From contig NZ_AZEQ01000011.1 of NCBI RefSeq assembly GCF_001436025.1, positions 1-64,000 of the forward strand: a DNA stretch of 64,000 nucleotides, given 5' to 3'. Positions 9,308 through 19,516 of this stretch are shown piece by piece. The notes under the pieces were generated by a model. It made no database searches. It saw only the letters and a program-made list of their open reading frames with translations, and was not told where the DNA came from. The DNA comes from Limosilactobacillus mucosae DSM 13345. GTDB lineage: Bacteria; Bacillota; Bacilli; Lactobacillales; Lactobacillaceae. Position numbers and translations under genes: made by a program. The stretch's first letter is position 1, and each line of letters opens with the position of its first letter.

Positions 9308-9336
9308 AGTTTAGCGACTGGCTTAACAATCGTCAA
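9308..9336 (-). promoter_or_regulatory. Promoter of hisK
   Basis: Minus-strand TTGACG (9336-9331), 17-base spacer, TAAACT (9313-9308). It lies between the terminator of the MFS gene and the hisK start. Confidence 0.65.
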
Positions 9337-9341
9337 GGCAT

Positions 9342-9376
9342 AAAAAAACAGCGATCGAAACGACCACTGCTTTTTT
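9342..9376. terminator. Bidirectional terminator after the MFS gene
   Basis: A stem of A6/T6 plus a GC-rich middle (cagcgatcg / cgaccactg, imperfect) with T-runs on both sides. It follows the minus-strand MFS gene and shields hisK's promoter. Confidence 0.75.
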
Positions 9377-9386
9377 GAATTTACTT

Positions 9387-10598
9387 TTAAATTTTTGGCA
9401 TTTTGATAACCACAAAACTAGCCAAAGTACATAAAACGATGACAATGGCAAAACACCAAATCTGCATGATTCCCAGCGGACTGCTTTTAAAAGCCAGGCC
9501 ATAAAGCGCTGGACCAAACGATGCTATCAGATAACCGCCACTTTGCGTCAAACCGGAAAGCTGTGCCGTTCGGGTTGGTGAAATCGTCTTAAGTGGAAAA
9601 GTCGTTAGCGCCATAATGAAGTAAAAAGCCGTCATTGCACCAGTAATGATTGACAAATAATACCAGTAAACAAGTGGCATGGACGACTGCCAAAACATCA
9701 AAACGGCCGCCAACAGCGTCAACAGTCCAACCACGATCGACATTACGATCTGGCTTCGATGCGTGGCTGTTTCAAGAAAACGGGGCAGCAGCAATGACAC
9801 CGGCATGCCTGCTGCTGAATACATTGCCAAGACAATACTGATCTGACCGCCAGAAATACCATTAAAACGCATCAATTCTGGCAGCCAGGCCACTAAAGTA
9901 TAGTTAATAAGCGACTGTGTACCAAACATCAACAGGCAGCACCACGCATATCGATTCTGCCAAAGCGGCACGGCAGTCGTTTTTAGGTCTGGTTCATGAA
10001 TTGATTTGACTGACTGATTATCAGCGCGCTTTGCTTGAGAACGTACTGGTACCGGCAACTTGAAAAGTATCCACATCAGCCAAGGAAACATCGTCAACAT
10101 TAATAAAACGACCAAGACGGACCACCAGCCAAAAGTACTCGATAACGGATGCGTCAGCAGGCTGAATACTGATGAACCAACCATAATCGCCAGCGAATAA
10201 GCTGTAGTATAAAATGCAGTGTGATTGGGCTCATACGTGGCAACCACGGAAGGCGTCAAAACGTTTAGATGCGTAATGCCCAATCCAACCAGCACCGTGC
10301 CAAGCAGCAGCATTGGCCAGGCAACGTCCAGTCTTAACAAGGCGCCTAAGACCAACGCCGTCAAGCCAAAATTTAAAGCGCGACGCAGGCCGAATCTGGT
10401 CATTTCCTTAGCGACAACGATCGAAAACAGCAAAAACATTATCAGCGGAATGGTTGTCAAGATTCCAAGGTTGCCGACTGCGGTTTTTAACTGGCGCGCA
10501 AGCTGATCGATTATCAATGGAATGGTGACGATGGGCGCACGCATGGCCAAGCCAAACGCAATCACCGTCACTAAGACCAGCCGATCACGATTCTTCAT
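9387..10598 (-). CDS. MFS transporter, CynX/NimT-like
   Basis: A 403-residue integral membrane protein with about twelve hydrophobic segments, the usual major facilitator layout of two six-helix halves split by a polar loop near residues 190-210 (basic residues, then NQSVKSIHEPD). The N-terminus with a charged start and an AMRAPIVTIPLIIDQL segment resembles the CynX/NimT family of anion or 2-nitroimidazole transporters, but substrate cannot be read from the sequence. It follows the 10610-11260 gene by 11 bases, so the two are probably cotranscribed, and ends at a clear terminator. Confidence 0.8.
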   Translation of the reverse strand: MKNRDRLVLVTVIAFGLAMRAPIVTIPLIIDQLARQLKTAVGNLGILTTIPLIMFLLFSIVVAKEMTRFGLRRALNFGLTALVLGALLRLDVAWPMLLLGTVLVGLGITHLNVLTPSVVATYEPNHTAFYTTAYSLAIMVGSSVFSLLTHPLSSTFGWWSVLVVLLMLTMFPWLMWILFKLPVPVRSQAKRADNQSVKSIHEPDLKTTAVPLWQNRYAWCCLLMFGTQSLINYTLVAWLPELMRFNGISGGQISIVLAMYSAAGMPVSLLLPRFLETATHRSQIVMSIVVGLLTLLAAVLMFWQSSMPLVYWYYLSIITGAMTAFYFIMALTTFPLKTISPTRTAQLSGLTQSGGYLIASFGPALYGLAFKSSPLGIMQIWCFAIVIVLCTLASFVVIKMPKI

Positions 10599-10609
10599 CC
10601 GCTCGCCCC

Positions 10610-11260
10610 CTACTGATTGACGATACTGTAGGTCTGCTCGCCATCCTTAGCCGTATACAGCGCCGTTTGATTGTCGTTGGGCTTCATCATGCTTAATGAA
10701 TAGCCGCTGCCCACGATTTTTTTAATCTGTTTTGAAGTCTGGTTAAGCGAATTGGTAAGGTTTGACCATCCTGCCTGCTGAGCCTGAGCTGGATTTTGGG
10801 CAATGTAGTTTAAAGCCTCAACCGTATTCTCATTGGTTGGCATAATCTGATAGGTTTTCGAGTCGCTGTCATAGTTGACGGTGCCCATCTTGCTGTAGGC
10901 CTTCTGCAGCTGACGAAGCAGATACATTTCTTTTTGTTCCTGAGTGGCGCCGCTGTCCTGCTGGTTGAAGACCGCGGTAGCGCCATTGACTGAAAAGCTA
11001 GAACTGGAACTTGAATCAGCTTTCGAATCAGTCGCAGAACTAAGCGACGATCCTGAACTGTCAGCACTCGTCGTTTGCTGTGCCGATTGACTATGGTGCC
11101 AATATGGCAGATTGATCGTACCATAAACCGTAGCTGCCAGACTTAACACCAGCATGATCGTTGGCACTACCCATTGGCGATACTGCTGCCAGGAATTAAC
11201 CAGATAAAAGGCACTCAAGATCAGCATCAGTGCGCCGAATACAACTAAGAAAATCATGGA
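10610..11260 (-). CDS. Hypothetical membrane-anchored protein with Ser-rich linker
   Basis: I do not recognise the family. The 216-residue product starts with two hydrophobic helices (about residues 1-22 and 30-50), then a Ser/Ala/Thr/Asp-rich low-complexity linker (about 58-95) and a soluble C-terminal part of about 120 residues rich in Gln and Asn. The layout predicts an extracytoplasmic domain tethered to the membrane. The start at 11260 has AAGGAG at 6 bases; the in-frame ATG six codons earlier does not. It directly precedes the MFS transporter and may share its transcript. Function unknown. Confidence 0.7.
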   Translation of the reverse strand, partial: SMIFLVVFGALMLILSAFYLVNSWQQYRQWVVPTIMLVLSLAATVYGTINLPYWHHSQSAQQTTSADSSGSSLSSATDSKADSSSSSSFSVNGATAVFNQQDSGATQEQKEMYLLRQLQKAYSKMGTVNYDSDSKTYQIMPTNENTVEALNYIAQNPAQAQQAGWSNLTNSLNQTSKQIKKIVGSGYSLSMMKPNDNQTALYTAKDGEQTYSIVNQ

Positions 11261-11403
11261 AAGCTCCTTTGTAATCATTAAATAAAAATCTATTTCATTA
11301 CTACTTTACAATAATTTTTTACGGATCGTACTTTATTTCAATCATAATTTGAGATTTTTGACTGATCAGATGCATGATCATTATAAAAAAGCCGTATGAC
11401 AAT

Positions 11404-11442
11404 AAAAAGGTCCTCCACTCCATGAGCGTTGGACCCTTTTTG
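11404..11442 (-). terminator. Terminator after apt
   Basis: Imperfect stem (gggtcc / ggacc flanked by A5 and T5) on the minus strand followed by TTTTTATT, about 25 bases after the apt stop codon. Confidence 0.75.
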
Positions 11443-11466
11443 TACGAAAAACCAACCGATCAGCGA

Positions 11467-11985
11467 CTAAAATTCCATCAGCGTCTTCGTATCGATACCG
11501 CGCAGATGCTTACGGCCTTCCAGCTCTTTTAATTCAATCAGGAAAGCTGCACCAACGACCTTGCCGCCCATTTGCTCAACCATGTCGACCGTAGCACCAA
11601 TCGTACCGCCAGTAGCCAGCAGATCGTCAACTACCAAAACGCGCTGACCAGGCTTAACAGAGTCGTTTTCCATCTGCAGCGTTGCCTCGCCATATTCCAA
11701 CTGGTAAGAAGCACTGACCGTTGCCCGTGGCAGCTTACCCTTCTTCCGTGCTGGCGCAAAGCCAACGCCTAATTCATAGGCAACCGGGCAGCCAACGATA
11801 AAGCCCCGCGCTTCAGGACCAACAACCATATCAACGTCTCGTTCACGAGCAAATGCTGTAATTTCATCGGTTGCCTGCTTGAAGGCCTCACCGTCAGCCA
11901 TCAGCGGTAAAATATCACGGAAGATGATTCCCTTTTCTGGATAGTCAGGAATACTTGCAACGTATTTATAAAGATCTAGAGCCAT
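11467..11985 (-). CDS. apt: Adenine phosphoribosyltransferase
   Basis: Salvages adenine with PRPP to AMP. The 172-residue length and layout are typical: [15 protein letters not shown] near the N-terminus, [12 protein letters not shown], the flexible-loop region RKKGKLPR, and the PRPP-binding loop [19 protein letters not shown] precedes the ATG. It lies 13 bases after recJ, as in many Firmicutes where recJ-apt form one unit. In this window it complements adenine deaminase and the purine permease further right. Confidence 0.95.
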   Translation of the reverse strand: MALDLYKYVASIPDYPEKGIIFRDILPLMADGEAFKQATDEITAFARERDVDMVVGPEARGFIVGCPVAYELGVGFAPARKKGKLPRATVSASYQLEYGEATLQMENDSVKPGQRVLVVDDLLATGGTIGATVDMVEQMGGKVVGAAFLIELKELEGRKHLRGIDTKTLMEF

Positions 11986-11998
11986 TTAAAATTTCTCC

Positions 11999-14314
11999 TT
12001 ATTCGTTTGCCATCAGCCAAGCCGCAACTCGCTTGCGCAGCGTGTGCGTATCGCTGTACAGCAGTACCTGCGCGCTTTTTAGGTGAGCCGCGTGCTGCTG
12101 ATAGCATTTCGTCTGTTCCAAGTCAACATGGGCAGGATGCTCCGCCAGTCTCAGAACGCCATCATTTATTGTAACAAATTTTGCCTCATAAAACACCGTA
12201 ATCATCCAATTTAACTGCTCAACCGGCATCTGCAGCGAACGCGCCATTACCGGCTGCTGTTGGCGATAGTTGGCAATCTTAGGATACTGACGCAAGAAAC
12301 GATACAAAACCGCAAACTGCTGGCGCGTCGGCAGACCAAAGCGGACTGGATTTCTTTCCCAAAGCAGCAGCCGAATCATTGCCGGCTGCCCGCCATTTTG
12401 CCAAAGCGAACTGAGCATCTCTAAACTTGGCGGACAGTCCACGATCGTCACCTGCTGATCCTTAAAGTCGGTTTTGACGGCCGTCTGTGGACTTAAAACC
12501 GTCCCCTGTGCATGACCGGCAATATTTTCCCGCAGCGTCTGATCAAAGGCGACATAATAGCCGGTTTCTGTAAACATGCTTGGCAAAAGCTGCCGCGTTC
12601 TTTGATCCAGAATTGCCGTCCCCTGCGTTTGGATGTCCTTTAGCATCAATTGCGCGGTCCGCTTGCCACGCCATTCATTAATCCCCACCGTAGCCGCAAT
12701 CGTTACCGGTACGCCAGCCAGCAGCAATGGCGCCAGCTCAGCCTTGCCAAACGCCACCACGGCCGCGCTGCGTTTTTGTCCCCGCAGCTCAAACTTTAGA
12801 TGTTCCTGAGCCTTGCCCATTGTTTTGACGTTGTTGATTCGATCAGCATGAATTGCAAAAACCGGTTCTGGATTGCCGGGACCAAACGGCGCTAGACACT
12901 GCAGCTGATCATAAAGATCTTCGTTGATGTCATCAGGTCCCAGTTCAGCCGCCAGCTCCAGTTTAGCCGATCCTGCTTCGAAAAGTCCCTGCTCAACGGC
13001 TTCCTGTTCCAAGGCCTGCCGCAGTTCATCAACCTGGTCAATGGTAAATGACATCCCGCATGCCTGTGCATGACCGCCAAATGCCGTCATCAAATCACGA
13101 TGCTTTTGCAGTGCCATAAATAGATCAAAACCGTCGCGACTGCGTCCAGAACCCTTGGCAATCTCATCGCCATCATTAACGCTGGCAACAATCGTGGGCT
13201 TGCCGGTTTCTTCAACAACGCGACTGGCAACGATGCCTAAAACGCCTTGATGCCATTCATGCCCAAGCAGCACGAGCGTCGATCGATCTGCATTTTCGGC
13301 TGAACGGGCCTGTTTTAAAGCCTCATCAGTAATCTTTGCTACCAGCTGTTGGCGCGTTTGGTTGGCATTTTCGACTTCTTGAGCAATCTCTTTGCCTTCG
13401 CGATCATCCATGGTCGTTAAAAGCAGCACGCCTTCGCTGGCATCGTCAATTCTACCCAGTGCATTCAAGCGGGGTGCGATGCCAAAGCCGATGTCTTGAT
13501 CAGTCAGCCGATCCTCATTGAGCTTGGCCAGTTTAACCAGCTGATGGAGTCCCGGCCGCATTCCCTGACGCAGCTGCTTGAGGCCCCAGGTAATCAATGC
13601 CCGATTTTCACCGGTAACGTCAACCAGATCGGCCAATTCGCCAATTGCTACCAGATCCAGCATCTCTTGGGGAAACTCTTCCGTCAGTGCCCAGGCCGTC
13701 TTAAAAGCAACGCCGACTCCCGAAAGATCACCGCCTTGATACTCACTGCCAGGAAACTTGGGATGAACGATTGCGGCGGCTTCAGGCAGCTGGGCCGGCA
13801 ATTCATGGTGATCGGTAATCACAACGTCAACGCCGCGTGAATTGGCATACTCAATTTCCTTGGCACCGGAAACGCCATTGTCGACCGTAACGATCAGCTG
13901 AGCACCGCCATCAATCAAGCGCTGATATTCATCAAGATTGGGACCATAGCCGTCAGTAAACCGATTAGGAATAAAAAATTCGACTTGAGCTCCCACCTCA
14001 TCCAGCGTTTCATACATAACCGCCGTACTGGTAATGCCATCTGCATCATAATCGCCATAGACGACGATCTTTTCACCATTGGCAACGGCGGCTTGAATTC
14101 GATCAACTGCTTTTTGCATATCATGCAGCTCAAAGGGATCGCGCAGTTCGGCCAGTTGTGGATCCAAGTACTGCTTGGCTTTTTCAACCGAATCAATGCC
14201 GCGCTGGACCAATAATTGTGCCAGCAGCGGTGAAAGCTGACATTGTTCTTGAAGCTCTTTTGCCAGCTGCTGGTCTTTATTTTGGGACAATTCCCACGCA
14301 TAGCGCGCTTCCAT
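11999..14314 (-). CDS. recJ: Single-stranded-DNA 5'-3' exonuclease RecJ
   Basis: Recombination and mismatch-repair exonuclease. The 771-residue product carries the DHH phosphoesterase core with metal-binding motifs VVYGDYDADGITS, IVTVDNGVSG and ITDHHELP in the first 170 residues, then a DHHA1 domain with FGGHAQACGMS (about 400), an OB fold and the Firmicute-type C-terminal extension of about 200 residues. AGGAATGG precedes the start. It is followed at 13 bases by apt. The length fits the longer Gram-positive RecJ. Confidence 0.94.
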   Translation of the reverse strand: MEARYAWELSQNKDQQLAKELQEQCQLSPLLAQLLVQRGIDSVEKAKQYLDPQLAELRDPFELHDMQKAVDRIQAAVANGEKIVVYGDYDADGITSTAVMYETLDEVGAQVEFFIPNRFTDGYGPNLDEYQRLIDGGAQLIVTVDNGVSGAKEIEYANSRGVDVVITDHHELPAQLPEAAAIVHPKFPGSEYQGGDLSGVGVAFKTAWALTEEFPQEMLDLVAIGELADLVDVTGENRALITWGLKQLRQGMRPGLHQLVKLAKLNEDRLTDQDIGFGIAPRLNALGRIDDASEGVLLLTTMDDREGKEIAQEVENANQTRQQLVAKITDEALKQARSAENADRSTLVLLGHEWHQGVLGIVASRVVEETGKPTIVASVNDGDEIAKGSGRSRDGFDLFMALQKHRDLMTAFGGHAQACGMSFTIDQVDELRQALEQEAVEQGLFEAGSAKLELAAELGPDDINEDLYDQLQCLAPFGPGNPEPVFAIHADRINNVKTMGKAQEHLKFELRGQKRSAAVVAFGKAELAPLLLAGVPVTIAATVGINEWRGKRTAQLMLKDIQTQGTAILDQRTRQLLPSMFTETGYYVAFDQTLRENIAGHAQGTVLSPQTAVKTDFKDQQVTIVDCPPSLEMLSSLWQNGGQPAMIRLLLWERNPVRFGLPTRQQFAVLYRFLRQYPKIANYRQQQPVMARSLQMPVEQLNWMITVFYEAKFVTINDGVLRLAEHPAHVDLEQTKCYQQHAAHLKSAQVLLYSDTHTLRKRVAAWLMANE

Positions 14315-14332
14315 TATTTCACCATTCCTTTA

Positions 14333-14370
14333 AAACATGACAACCGGAACCTGTTTCAGTCCCGGTCGTC
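14333..14370 (-). terminator. Probable terminator after the SDR gene
   Basis: On the minus strand gacgaccgggac and gttccggttgtc form a 12-bp stem with two G-U pairs and an 8-base loop, followed by atgtttta. The wobble pairs work only in minus-strand RNA. The U-run is short, so termination may be partial and allow read-through to recJ. Confidence 0.55.
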
Positions 14371-14376
14371 GTCTGT

Positions 14377-15210
14377 TTATAGACTGCGCTTGTCCTGCTG
14401 ATAGTCAAAGAACTTTTTGATTGCCCAATCGCCAAGTCCTGGCCACACCTGATAGCCCCATGAAAGCCAGGAGGTCCAGCCTGGTACGTTGATCTCACGG
14501 GTCTCATAGCCAACATGAGCCCAAACCTGCTTAGCCAGTTCCGCCGGCTGCACGATCATCCAGCGCGGCAGTTTGCTTAGATAGCTGCCATCAGGATCCG
14601 CCTTGTCAAAAAACGACGTGGCAACCGGGCCTGGATTGACCGTCAACACCTGGACGCCATAATCGGCTACTTCCATGCGCAGAATATTGTCGAACTGGAT
14701 CACGCCAGCCTTGGTTGCTGAATAGGCAGCCGCATTCGGGGTCGGAATCTTGCCATCCAAAGAGCCTAGATTGATAATGGCGCCAAAACCTTGATCCATC
14801 ATCTGCTTAGCTACGCAGCGGCTCAGATACATCAATGCCAGCAAGTCGACGTCAACCATGCGTTTCATGACCGTGCGCGACTGGCTTTTAACCGCGGTAA
14901 AGTCGCCCAGACCGGCCGCATTGACCAAAACATCGATTTCGCCAACCTCATGCCGAATCGTATTCAAGACCTCATCGACGCGATCCGGATCAGTGACGTC
15001 CAATTGATAGGCAAATGATGGGCGACCAGAAAGAATCAGGCACTGCTGGGCAACCTGATTGAGCTTTTCCAGATCACGCGCGCAAACCACAACGATTGCC
15101 CCGCGGCGAGCTGCTTCTAAAGCCAGTTCTTTGCCAATGCCGCTAGATCCGCCAGTAATCAAAACAACCTTATTGCGCAGCATCCGTAATGCCTTCATTC
15201 GCTTCATCAT
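14377..15210 (-). CDS. Short-chain dehydrogenase/reductase
   Basis: NAD(P)-dependent oxidoreductase of the classical SDR family, about 277 residues. The cofactor motif ITGGSSGIGKE is at the N-terminus, NAAG follows mid-way, and the catalytic Ser, Tyr and Lys appear in INLGSLDG and AYSATKAG. The C-terminal tail is longer than usual and hydrophobic (TSWLSWGYQVWPGL), suggesting membrane association; this resembles the DltE/YqjQ-like group but the substrate is unknown. ATG at 15210 follows AGAGGTG; upstream GTG/ATG codons overlap that site. It is 11 bases after rnz. Confidence 0.85.
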   Translation of the reverse strand: MMKRMKALRMLRNKVVLITGGSSGIGKELALEAARRGAIVVVCARDLEKLNQVAQQCLILSGRPSFAYQLDVTDPDRVDEVLNTIRHEVGEIDVLVNAAGLGDFTAVKSQSRTVMKRMVDVDLLALMYLSRCVAKQMMDQGFGAIINLGSLDGKIPTPNAAAYSATKAGVIQFDNILRMEVADYGVQVLTVNPGPVATSFFDKADPDGSYLSKLPRWMIVQPAELAKQVWAHVGYETREINVPGWTSWLSWGYQVWPGLGDWAIKKFFDYQQDKRSL

Positions 15211-15221
15211 TGCCATCACCT

Positions 15222-16148
15222 CTATTTAAATGGTACGTCAACTATATCAAAATCATTAACGACGCGCGTGTCAGGGAATATATCGCGAACCTGGTAGGCC
15301 AGCTGATAGGCCGCTTTGCCGGTATAGCGTGCCGAGATGTGCGTCAGCAGCAGTTTCTTAGCATGCGCCTTTTTTGCCGTCATTGCCGCCTGACCACTGG
15401 TTGAATGGTAGTAGCTGCGCGCCATCTTGGTCTCGTCCTTGGCAAAGGTGCCCTCATGAATCAAGACGTCGGCATCCTTAGCCAGTTCGATGGCCGCTGG
15501 CGTATGACGCGTATCACTGATAATCGTAATCACCCGACCTTTTTGCGGCGCGCCGATAAAGTCATGTCCATCCAGCACTCGTCCATCCGGAAGCTCAACG
15601 ACCTTACCGGCTTTAAGTTGCCCATAGATTGGTCCTGATGGTACTTGGGCAGCCCGCAGCTTTTCGACCTGTAATTCGCCTGGATGATCATGCTCAACCA
15701 CCCGATAGCCAAAGCAGGCGATCTTGTGATTGAGCTTTTTGGTATAAACCGTAAACGTCTTGTCGCTAAAAATCTCGCCATCATCACGCAGCTCAACAAA
15801 TTTCAAGGGATAGCTCAAACGCGATTCGCTGACTTTTAACGCGGTCTTGACAAACTCCTTGATACCAACGGGACCATAGATCGTCAATGGCTCATTGCCG
15901 CCTTGAAACGATCGTGAACTAAGCAGACCCGGCAGGCCAAAAATATGGTCACCGTGAAGATGGCTGATAAAAATTTTTTCAATCTTGCGGGGGCGAATCG
16001 TCGTCCGCAAGATCTGGTGCTGAGTAGCCTCACCGCAGTCAAACAGCCAGACTGCATTGCGTTCTTCCAACAGCTTTAAGGCAATGCTGGAAACGTTGCG
16101 CTGCTTACTTGGCGACCCGGCACCGGTTCCTAAGAATTCAATCTGCAT
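15222..16148 (-). CDS. rnz: Ribonuclease Z
   Basis: Endonuclease that trims the 3' end of CCA-less tRNA precursors. The 308-residue metallo-beta-lactamase protein starts with [18 protein letters not shown], carries the zinc motif [13 protein letters not shown], a central exosite arm, then [14 protein letters not shown] and LLTHISARY. Length and motifs match the short bacterial form. It stands between obgE upstream and the SDR downstream on one probable transcript. Confidence 0.95.
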   Translation of the reverse strand: MQIEFLGTGAGSPSKQRNVSSIALKLLEERNAVWLFDCGEATQHQILRTTIRPRKIEKIFISHLHGDHIFGLPGLLSSRSFQGGNEPLTIYGPVGIKEFVKTALKVSESRLSYPLKFVELRDDGEIFSDKTFTVYTKKLNHKIACFGYRVVEHDHPGELQVEKLRAAQVPSGPIYGQLKAGKVVELPDGRVLDGHDFIGAPQKGRVITIISDTRHTPAAIELAKDADVLIHEGTFAKDETKMARSYYHSTSGQAAMTAKKAHAKKLLLTHISARYTGKAAYQLAYQVRDIFPDTRVVNDFDIVDVPFK

Positions 16149-16184
16149 AAATCATTTTCCTATTCTGTCTTCTATTATCGTCGA

Positions 16185-17492
16185 TTATTGGACAAATTCA
16201 AAAACAAACTTTTCAATTCGTACCAAATCCCCATTTTCGATGCCCTTAGCCCGCAATGCATCGTCAACGCCCATATGCCGTAGCTGCCGAGCAAATCGCA
16301 GCTGACCGTCTTCATGATCAAGGTTGGACATCTTAAACAGGCGCGTCAGTTTTTCGCCGCCTAAGACCCAGGTGCCGTCATCGTCACGCGTAATCGTAAA
16401 GTCTGGTTCGGCTTCCTTAGCACGATATTCGACGCTTGTCAGCTTGTCATGGTGCTCGCTGTCAAAGGCTGGCGTCTGATCAAGCAGATCCGCCGTCATC
16501 TGCATCAGCCCCTGCACGCCTTGATGCGTAATCGCACTGATTGGCACGACTGGCGGCATCTTAGCAAACGTATCGTCTTGAGCAAGCATCTCCTTAAAGT
16601 GCGCCAGGTTTTCTTGAGCGTCCGGCAGATCCATCTTGGTAGCAACAATGATCTGCGGGCGTTTTAACAGCTCAGGATCATACGCGGCCAACTCATGATT
16701 AATCTGATGATAGCGTTCAATAGCCTGTTCGGGGTCCTGGCTGCCCATATCGATCAAGTGCAGCAATACCCGCGTGCGTTCGATATGACGCAGGAACGTC
16801 AAGCCCAGGCCAACCCCTTTCGACGCGCCTTCGATCAGGCCAGGCATATCAGCCATTGCAAAATCACGACCGTCCGGCAGCATGACCATCCCTAGATTAG
16901 GCACCAGCGTTGTAAATTCATAAGCGGCAATCTTAGGCTTAGCACCAGTAACGACCGAAAGCAGCGTTGATTTGCCCACGGATGGAAAACCAATCAGCCC
17001 AACATCGGCCAGCATCTTTAATTCTAGTTCCAAGTAGCGGTCCTCACCCGGCTCGCCATTTTCAGCAATTTCCGGTGCTGGGTTTTTGGCTGAGGCAAAG
17101 TGAATGTTGCCGCGACCGCCACGACCGCCCTTGGCAATTACCAATTCCTGGCCAGGCTGCGTCAGATCGCCCATGATCGCACCCGTATCCAGATCGCGTA
17201 CCGTGGTTCCCTCGGGCACGGCCACGACCAGATCAGAGGCAGCTGCCCCCGTCATCTGCTTGCTCATCCCGTTTTGGCCATTTTTAGCCTTAAAAATCCG
17301 GTGGTAGCGAAAGTCCATCAAGGTTCGCAAGCCCGGATCGACCTTTAAAATAATGCTGCCGCCGCGACCACCATCGCCACCGGCTGGACCACCGTTGGGA
17401 ACGTACTTTTCGCGCCGAAAAGCCACCATCCCATTACCGCCTTTTCCGGCATGGGCTTCAATTTTTATTTGATCCACAAACATGTTAGCCAT
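16185..17492 (-). CDS. obgE: GTPase ObgE/CgtA
   Basis: Essential GTPase linked to 50S ribosome assembly and stress signalling. The 435-residue protein has the glycine-rich Obg domain (1-158), the G domain with [21 protein letters not shown] and TKMDLPD, and a C-terminal OCT domain (about 350-430) present in Gram-positive Obg. GGAG precedes the ATG at 17492; an internal ATG three codons later is possible. No terminator is visible between it and uvrC. Confidence 0.95.
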   Translation of the reverse strand: MANMFVDQIKIEAHAGKGGNGMVAFRREKYVPNGGPAGGDGGRGGSIILKVDPGLRTLMDFRYHRIFKAKNGQNGMSKQMTGAAASDLVVAVPEGTTVRDLDTGAIMGDLTQPGQELVIAKGGRGGRGNIHFASAKNPAPEIAENGEPGEDRYLELELKMLADVGLIGFPSVGKSTLLSVVTGAKPKIAAYEFTTLVPNLGMVMLPDGRDFAMADMPGLIEGASKGVGLGLTFLRHIERTRVLLHLIDMGSQDPEQAIERYHQINHELAAYDPELLKRPQIIVATKMDLPDAQENLAHFKEMLAQDDTFAKMPPVVPISAITHQGVQGLMQMTADLLDQTPAFDSEHHDKLTSVEYRAKEAEPDFTITRDDDGTWVLGGEKLTRLFKMSNLDHEDGQLRFARQLRHMGVDDALRAKGIENGDLVRIEKFVFEFVQ

Positions 17493-17563
17493 GAAAATAT
17501 TCTCCGTTCTTAAAATAGTGACTGCTAAGTCTAGTATAAGGAAAAATCAGGCGGGCGTCAAAA

Positions 17564-19375
17564 TCAGTCATGACTGCTGCCTTTTGCCACATCGGCCTTG
17601 CCCTGCAAAGATATTTTGATCAGTTGGGCCGTCTTTTGATTGATCCCTAGTGCCTGGATATCCTCAACCTTGGCATCAGCGATTCGATCCAATGAGCCAT
17701 ACGCTTTTAACAGCTTATTGCGCGTTCTTGGTCCCACGCCCTTGATCTCGTCCAGTCGGGAACTCAGCGAATGTTTGGTATGCACGCTGCGATGAAAGGT
17801 AATTGCAAATCGATGCACCTCGTCTTGAATCCGCTGTACCAGATAAAATCCCTGACTGCGCGGATCAAGATGAACGTGATGATCGTCTTGACCATATAAA
17901 AGATCAGCCGTTTTATGCTTATCGTTTTTGACCATCCCTACGACTGGAATTGCCAGATTCAGCTCATTTTCCAAGACATCGCGGGCCGCGTCCATCTGAA
18001 TCTCGCCCCCATCCATAAAGATCAGATCGGGCAGAGGCTGCCCCTCTTTAAGCAGCCGGCTGTAGCGACGCCGAATCACTTCGCGCGTACTGGCCGCTTC
18101 ATCCGCATGATCGATTACCGTTTTCAATTTATACTTGCGGTACAGCTTTTTGATCGGCTCGCCATCAATAAAGACTACCATGGCGCTGACCGGATCGGCA
18201 CCTTGAATATGCGAATGGTCAAAAGCCTCGATTTTATGGCATTCTGAAAGACCTAAAGCATCCGTAATCTCTTTCATTGCGCCGCTGGTTTTAGCCTGAT
18301 CCATTTCCAGCAGCCGAAATTTCTCATTCAGCTGTAACTGGGCGTTTTCATAAGCCATGTGCATCAGATCACGTTTTTCTCCCCGCTGCGGCGTTCGCAC
18401 CGGTACGCCCAGAATCTCACTGATTTCATGATTGGGCAGCCCGACTGGTAAGAGAATCTCTTTAGGCAGAATATTGTTTTTACGGTTATAAAACTGCAGA
18501 ATAAAGCTGGTCATTTCTTCAGCTGCCGTGTCGACTACCGGAAACAGTCGCTTTTCTCGTTTCATCAGCCTTGCCTGGCGAATAAAGAATACTTGAATAC
18601 TCAGCCAGCCTTTGTCCATATAAAAGTTGAACAGATCACGCGGCGTTTTATCGTTGGTAATGATTTTTTGTTTTTCAACCGTGACCTCGATATAGTGCAA
18701 TTGATCGCGAATCTCGGCCGCTCTTTCAAATTCAAGATCAGCACTGGCCTGTTTCATTTTGGCCAACAGCTGCTTTTTGACGCTGGCAGTGTTGCCATTT
18801 AGAAACGACTTGATTTTTTTGATCTGAGCATCATAGTCTTCCCGCGGAACTTCTTTAAAACAGGCACCCAGGCACTGTCCCATGTGATAGTAAAGGCAGG
18901 GCCGTCCTTGATGTCCTCGGCAACGGCGCAGCGGATAGACCTTTTGAATAAAGTGCAGCGTTTCTTCCGCTGCGTAGACGTTTGGATAAGGGCCAAAATA
19001 ATAGGCACCATCTTTTTTTATCTGACCGGTAATCTCAATGCGCGGGTCACGCTCATTGGTGATCTTGATGTAAGGATAGCCGGTTCCCCGCTTAAGCTTG
19101 ATGTTATAGTAAGGCTGATGTTTTTGAATCAGCGTAATCTCAAGCAGAAAGCTCTCTTTGTTAGAATCGGTGGTAATGATATCAAAATCCGCGACCTGAT
19201 CAACCATTGCCGCGACCTTCCCCGTATGACTGCTCTTAAAATACGAGCGGACCCGGTTCTTGAGATTCTTTGCCTTGCCGACATAGATGATCTGACCATT
19301 GATGTCTTTCATTAAATAGCATCCGGGCTTATCCGGCAGCAGCATCAGCTTATGCTCCACTCGCTGTGTGGTCAT
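17564..19375 (-). CDS. uvrC: Excinuclease ABC subunit C
   Basis: Makes the two incisions of nucleotide excision repair in the UvrABC system. The 603-residue protein shows the GIY-YIG domain (PGCYLMKDINGQIIYVGKAK, 18-40), a cluster of cysteines, the UVR motif binding UvrB (about 200-235), the RNase H-like nuclease domain with FIDGEP and FMDGGEIQMDAA, and tandem helix-hairpin-helix at the C-terminus (IKGVGPRTRNKLL). GGAGG precedes the ATG. uvrA and uvrB are not in this window. Confidence 0.96.
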   Translation of the reverse strand: MTTQRVEHKLMLLPDKPGCYLMKDINGQIIYVGKAKNLKNRVRSYFKSSHTGKVAAMVDQVADFDIITTDSNKESFLLEITLIQKHQPYYNIKLKRGTGYPYIKITNERDPRIEITGQIKKDGAYYFGPYPNVYAAEETLHFIQKVYPLRRCRGHQGRPCLYYHMGQCLGACFKEVPREDYDAQIKKIKSFLNGNTASVKKQLLAKMKQASADLEFERAAEIRDQLHYIEVTVEKQKIITNDKTPRDLFNFYMDKGWLSIQVFFIRQARLMKREKRLFPVVDTAAEEMTSFILQFYNRKNNILPKEILLPVGLPNHEISEILGVPVRTPQRGEKRDLMHMAYENAQLQLNEKFRLLEMDQAKTSGAMKEITDALGLSECHKIEAFDHSHIQGADPVSAMVVFIDGEPIKKLYRKYKLKTVIDHADEAASTREVIRRRYSRLLKEGQPLPDLIFMDGGEIQMDAARDVLENELNLAIPVVGMVKNDKHKTADLLYGQDDHHVHLDPRSQGFYLVQRIQDEVHRFAITFHRSVHTKHSLSSRLDEIKGVGPRTRNKLLKAYGSLDRIADAKVEDIQALGINQKTAQLIKISLQGKADVAKGSSHD

Positions 19376-19455
19376 TGAACGCCTCCAATTAGTTAATTAT
19401 CTTTAATTCTAGTACAGACTGGCAGCTGGTCGCAAAAGAATCGCCTGTAAGTTGA

Positions 19456-19484
19456 TTTACGTCATTTCCAGTTTGTGATAGGAT
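19456..19484 (+). promoter_or_regulatory. Candidate promoter of the 44-residue gene
   Basis: TTTACG (19456-19461), 17-base spacer, TAGGAT (19479-19484), placed about 30 bases before the start codon. Hexamers match the consensus only partly. Confidence 0.45.
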
Positions 19485-19516
19485 ATTTGCAAGCAGCAAT
19501 TAAAGGAGGGCCAGCC

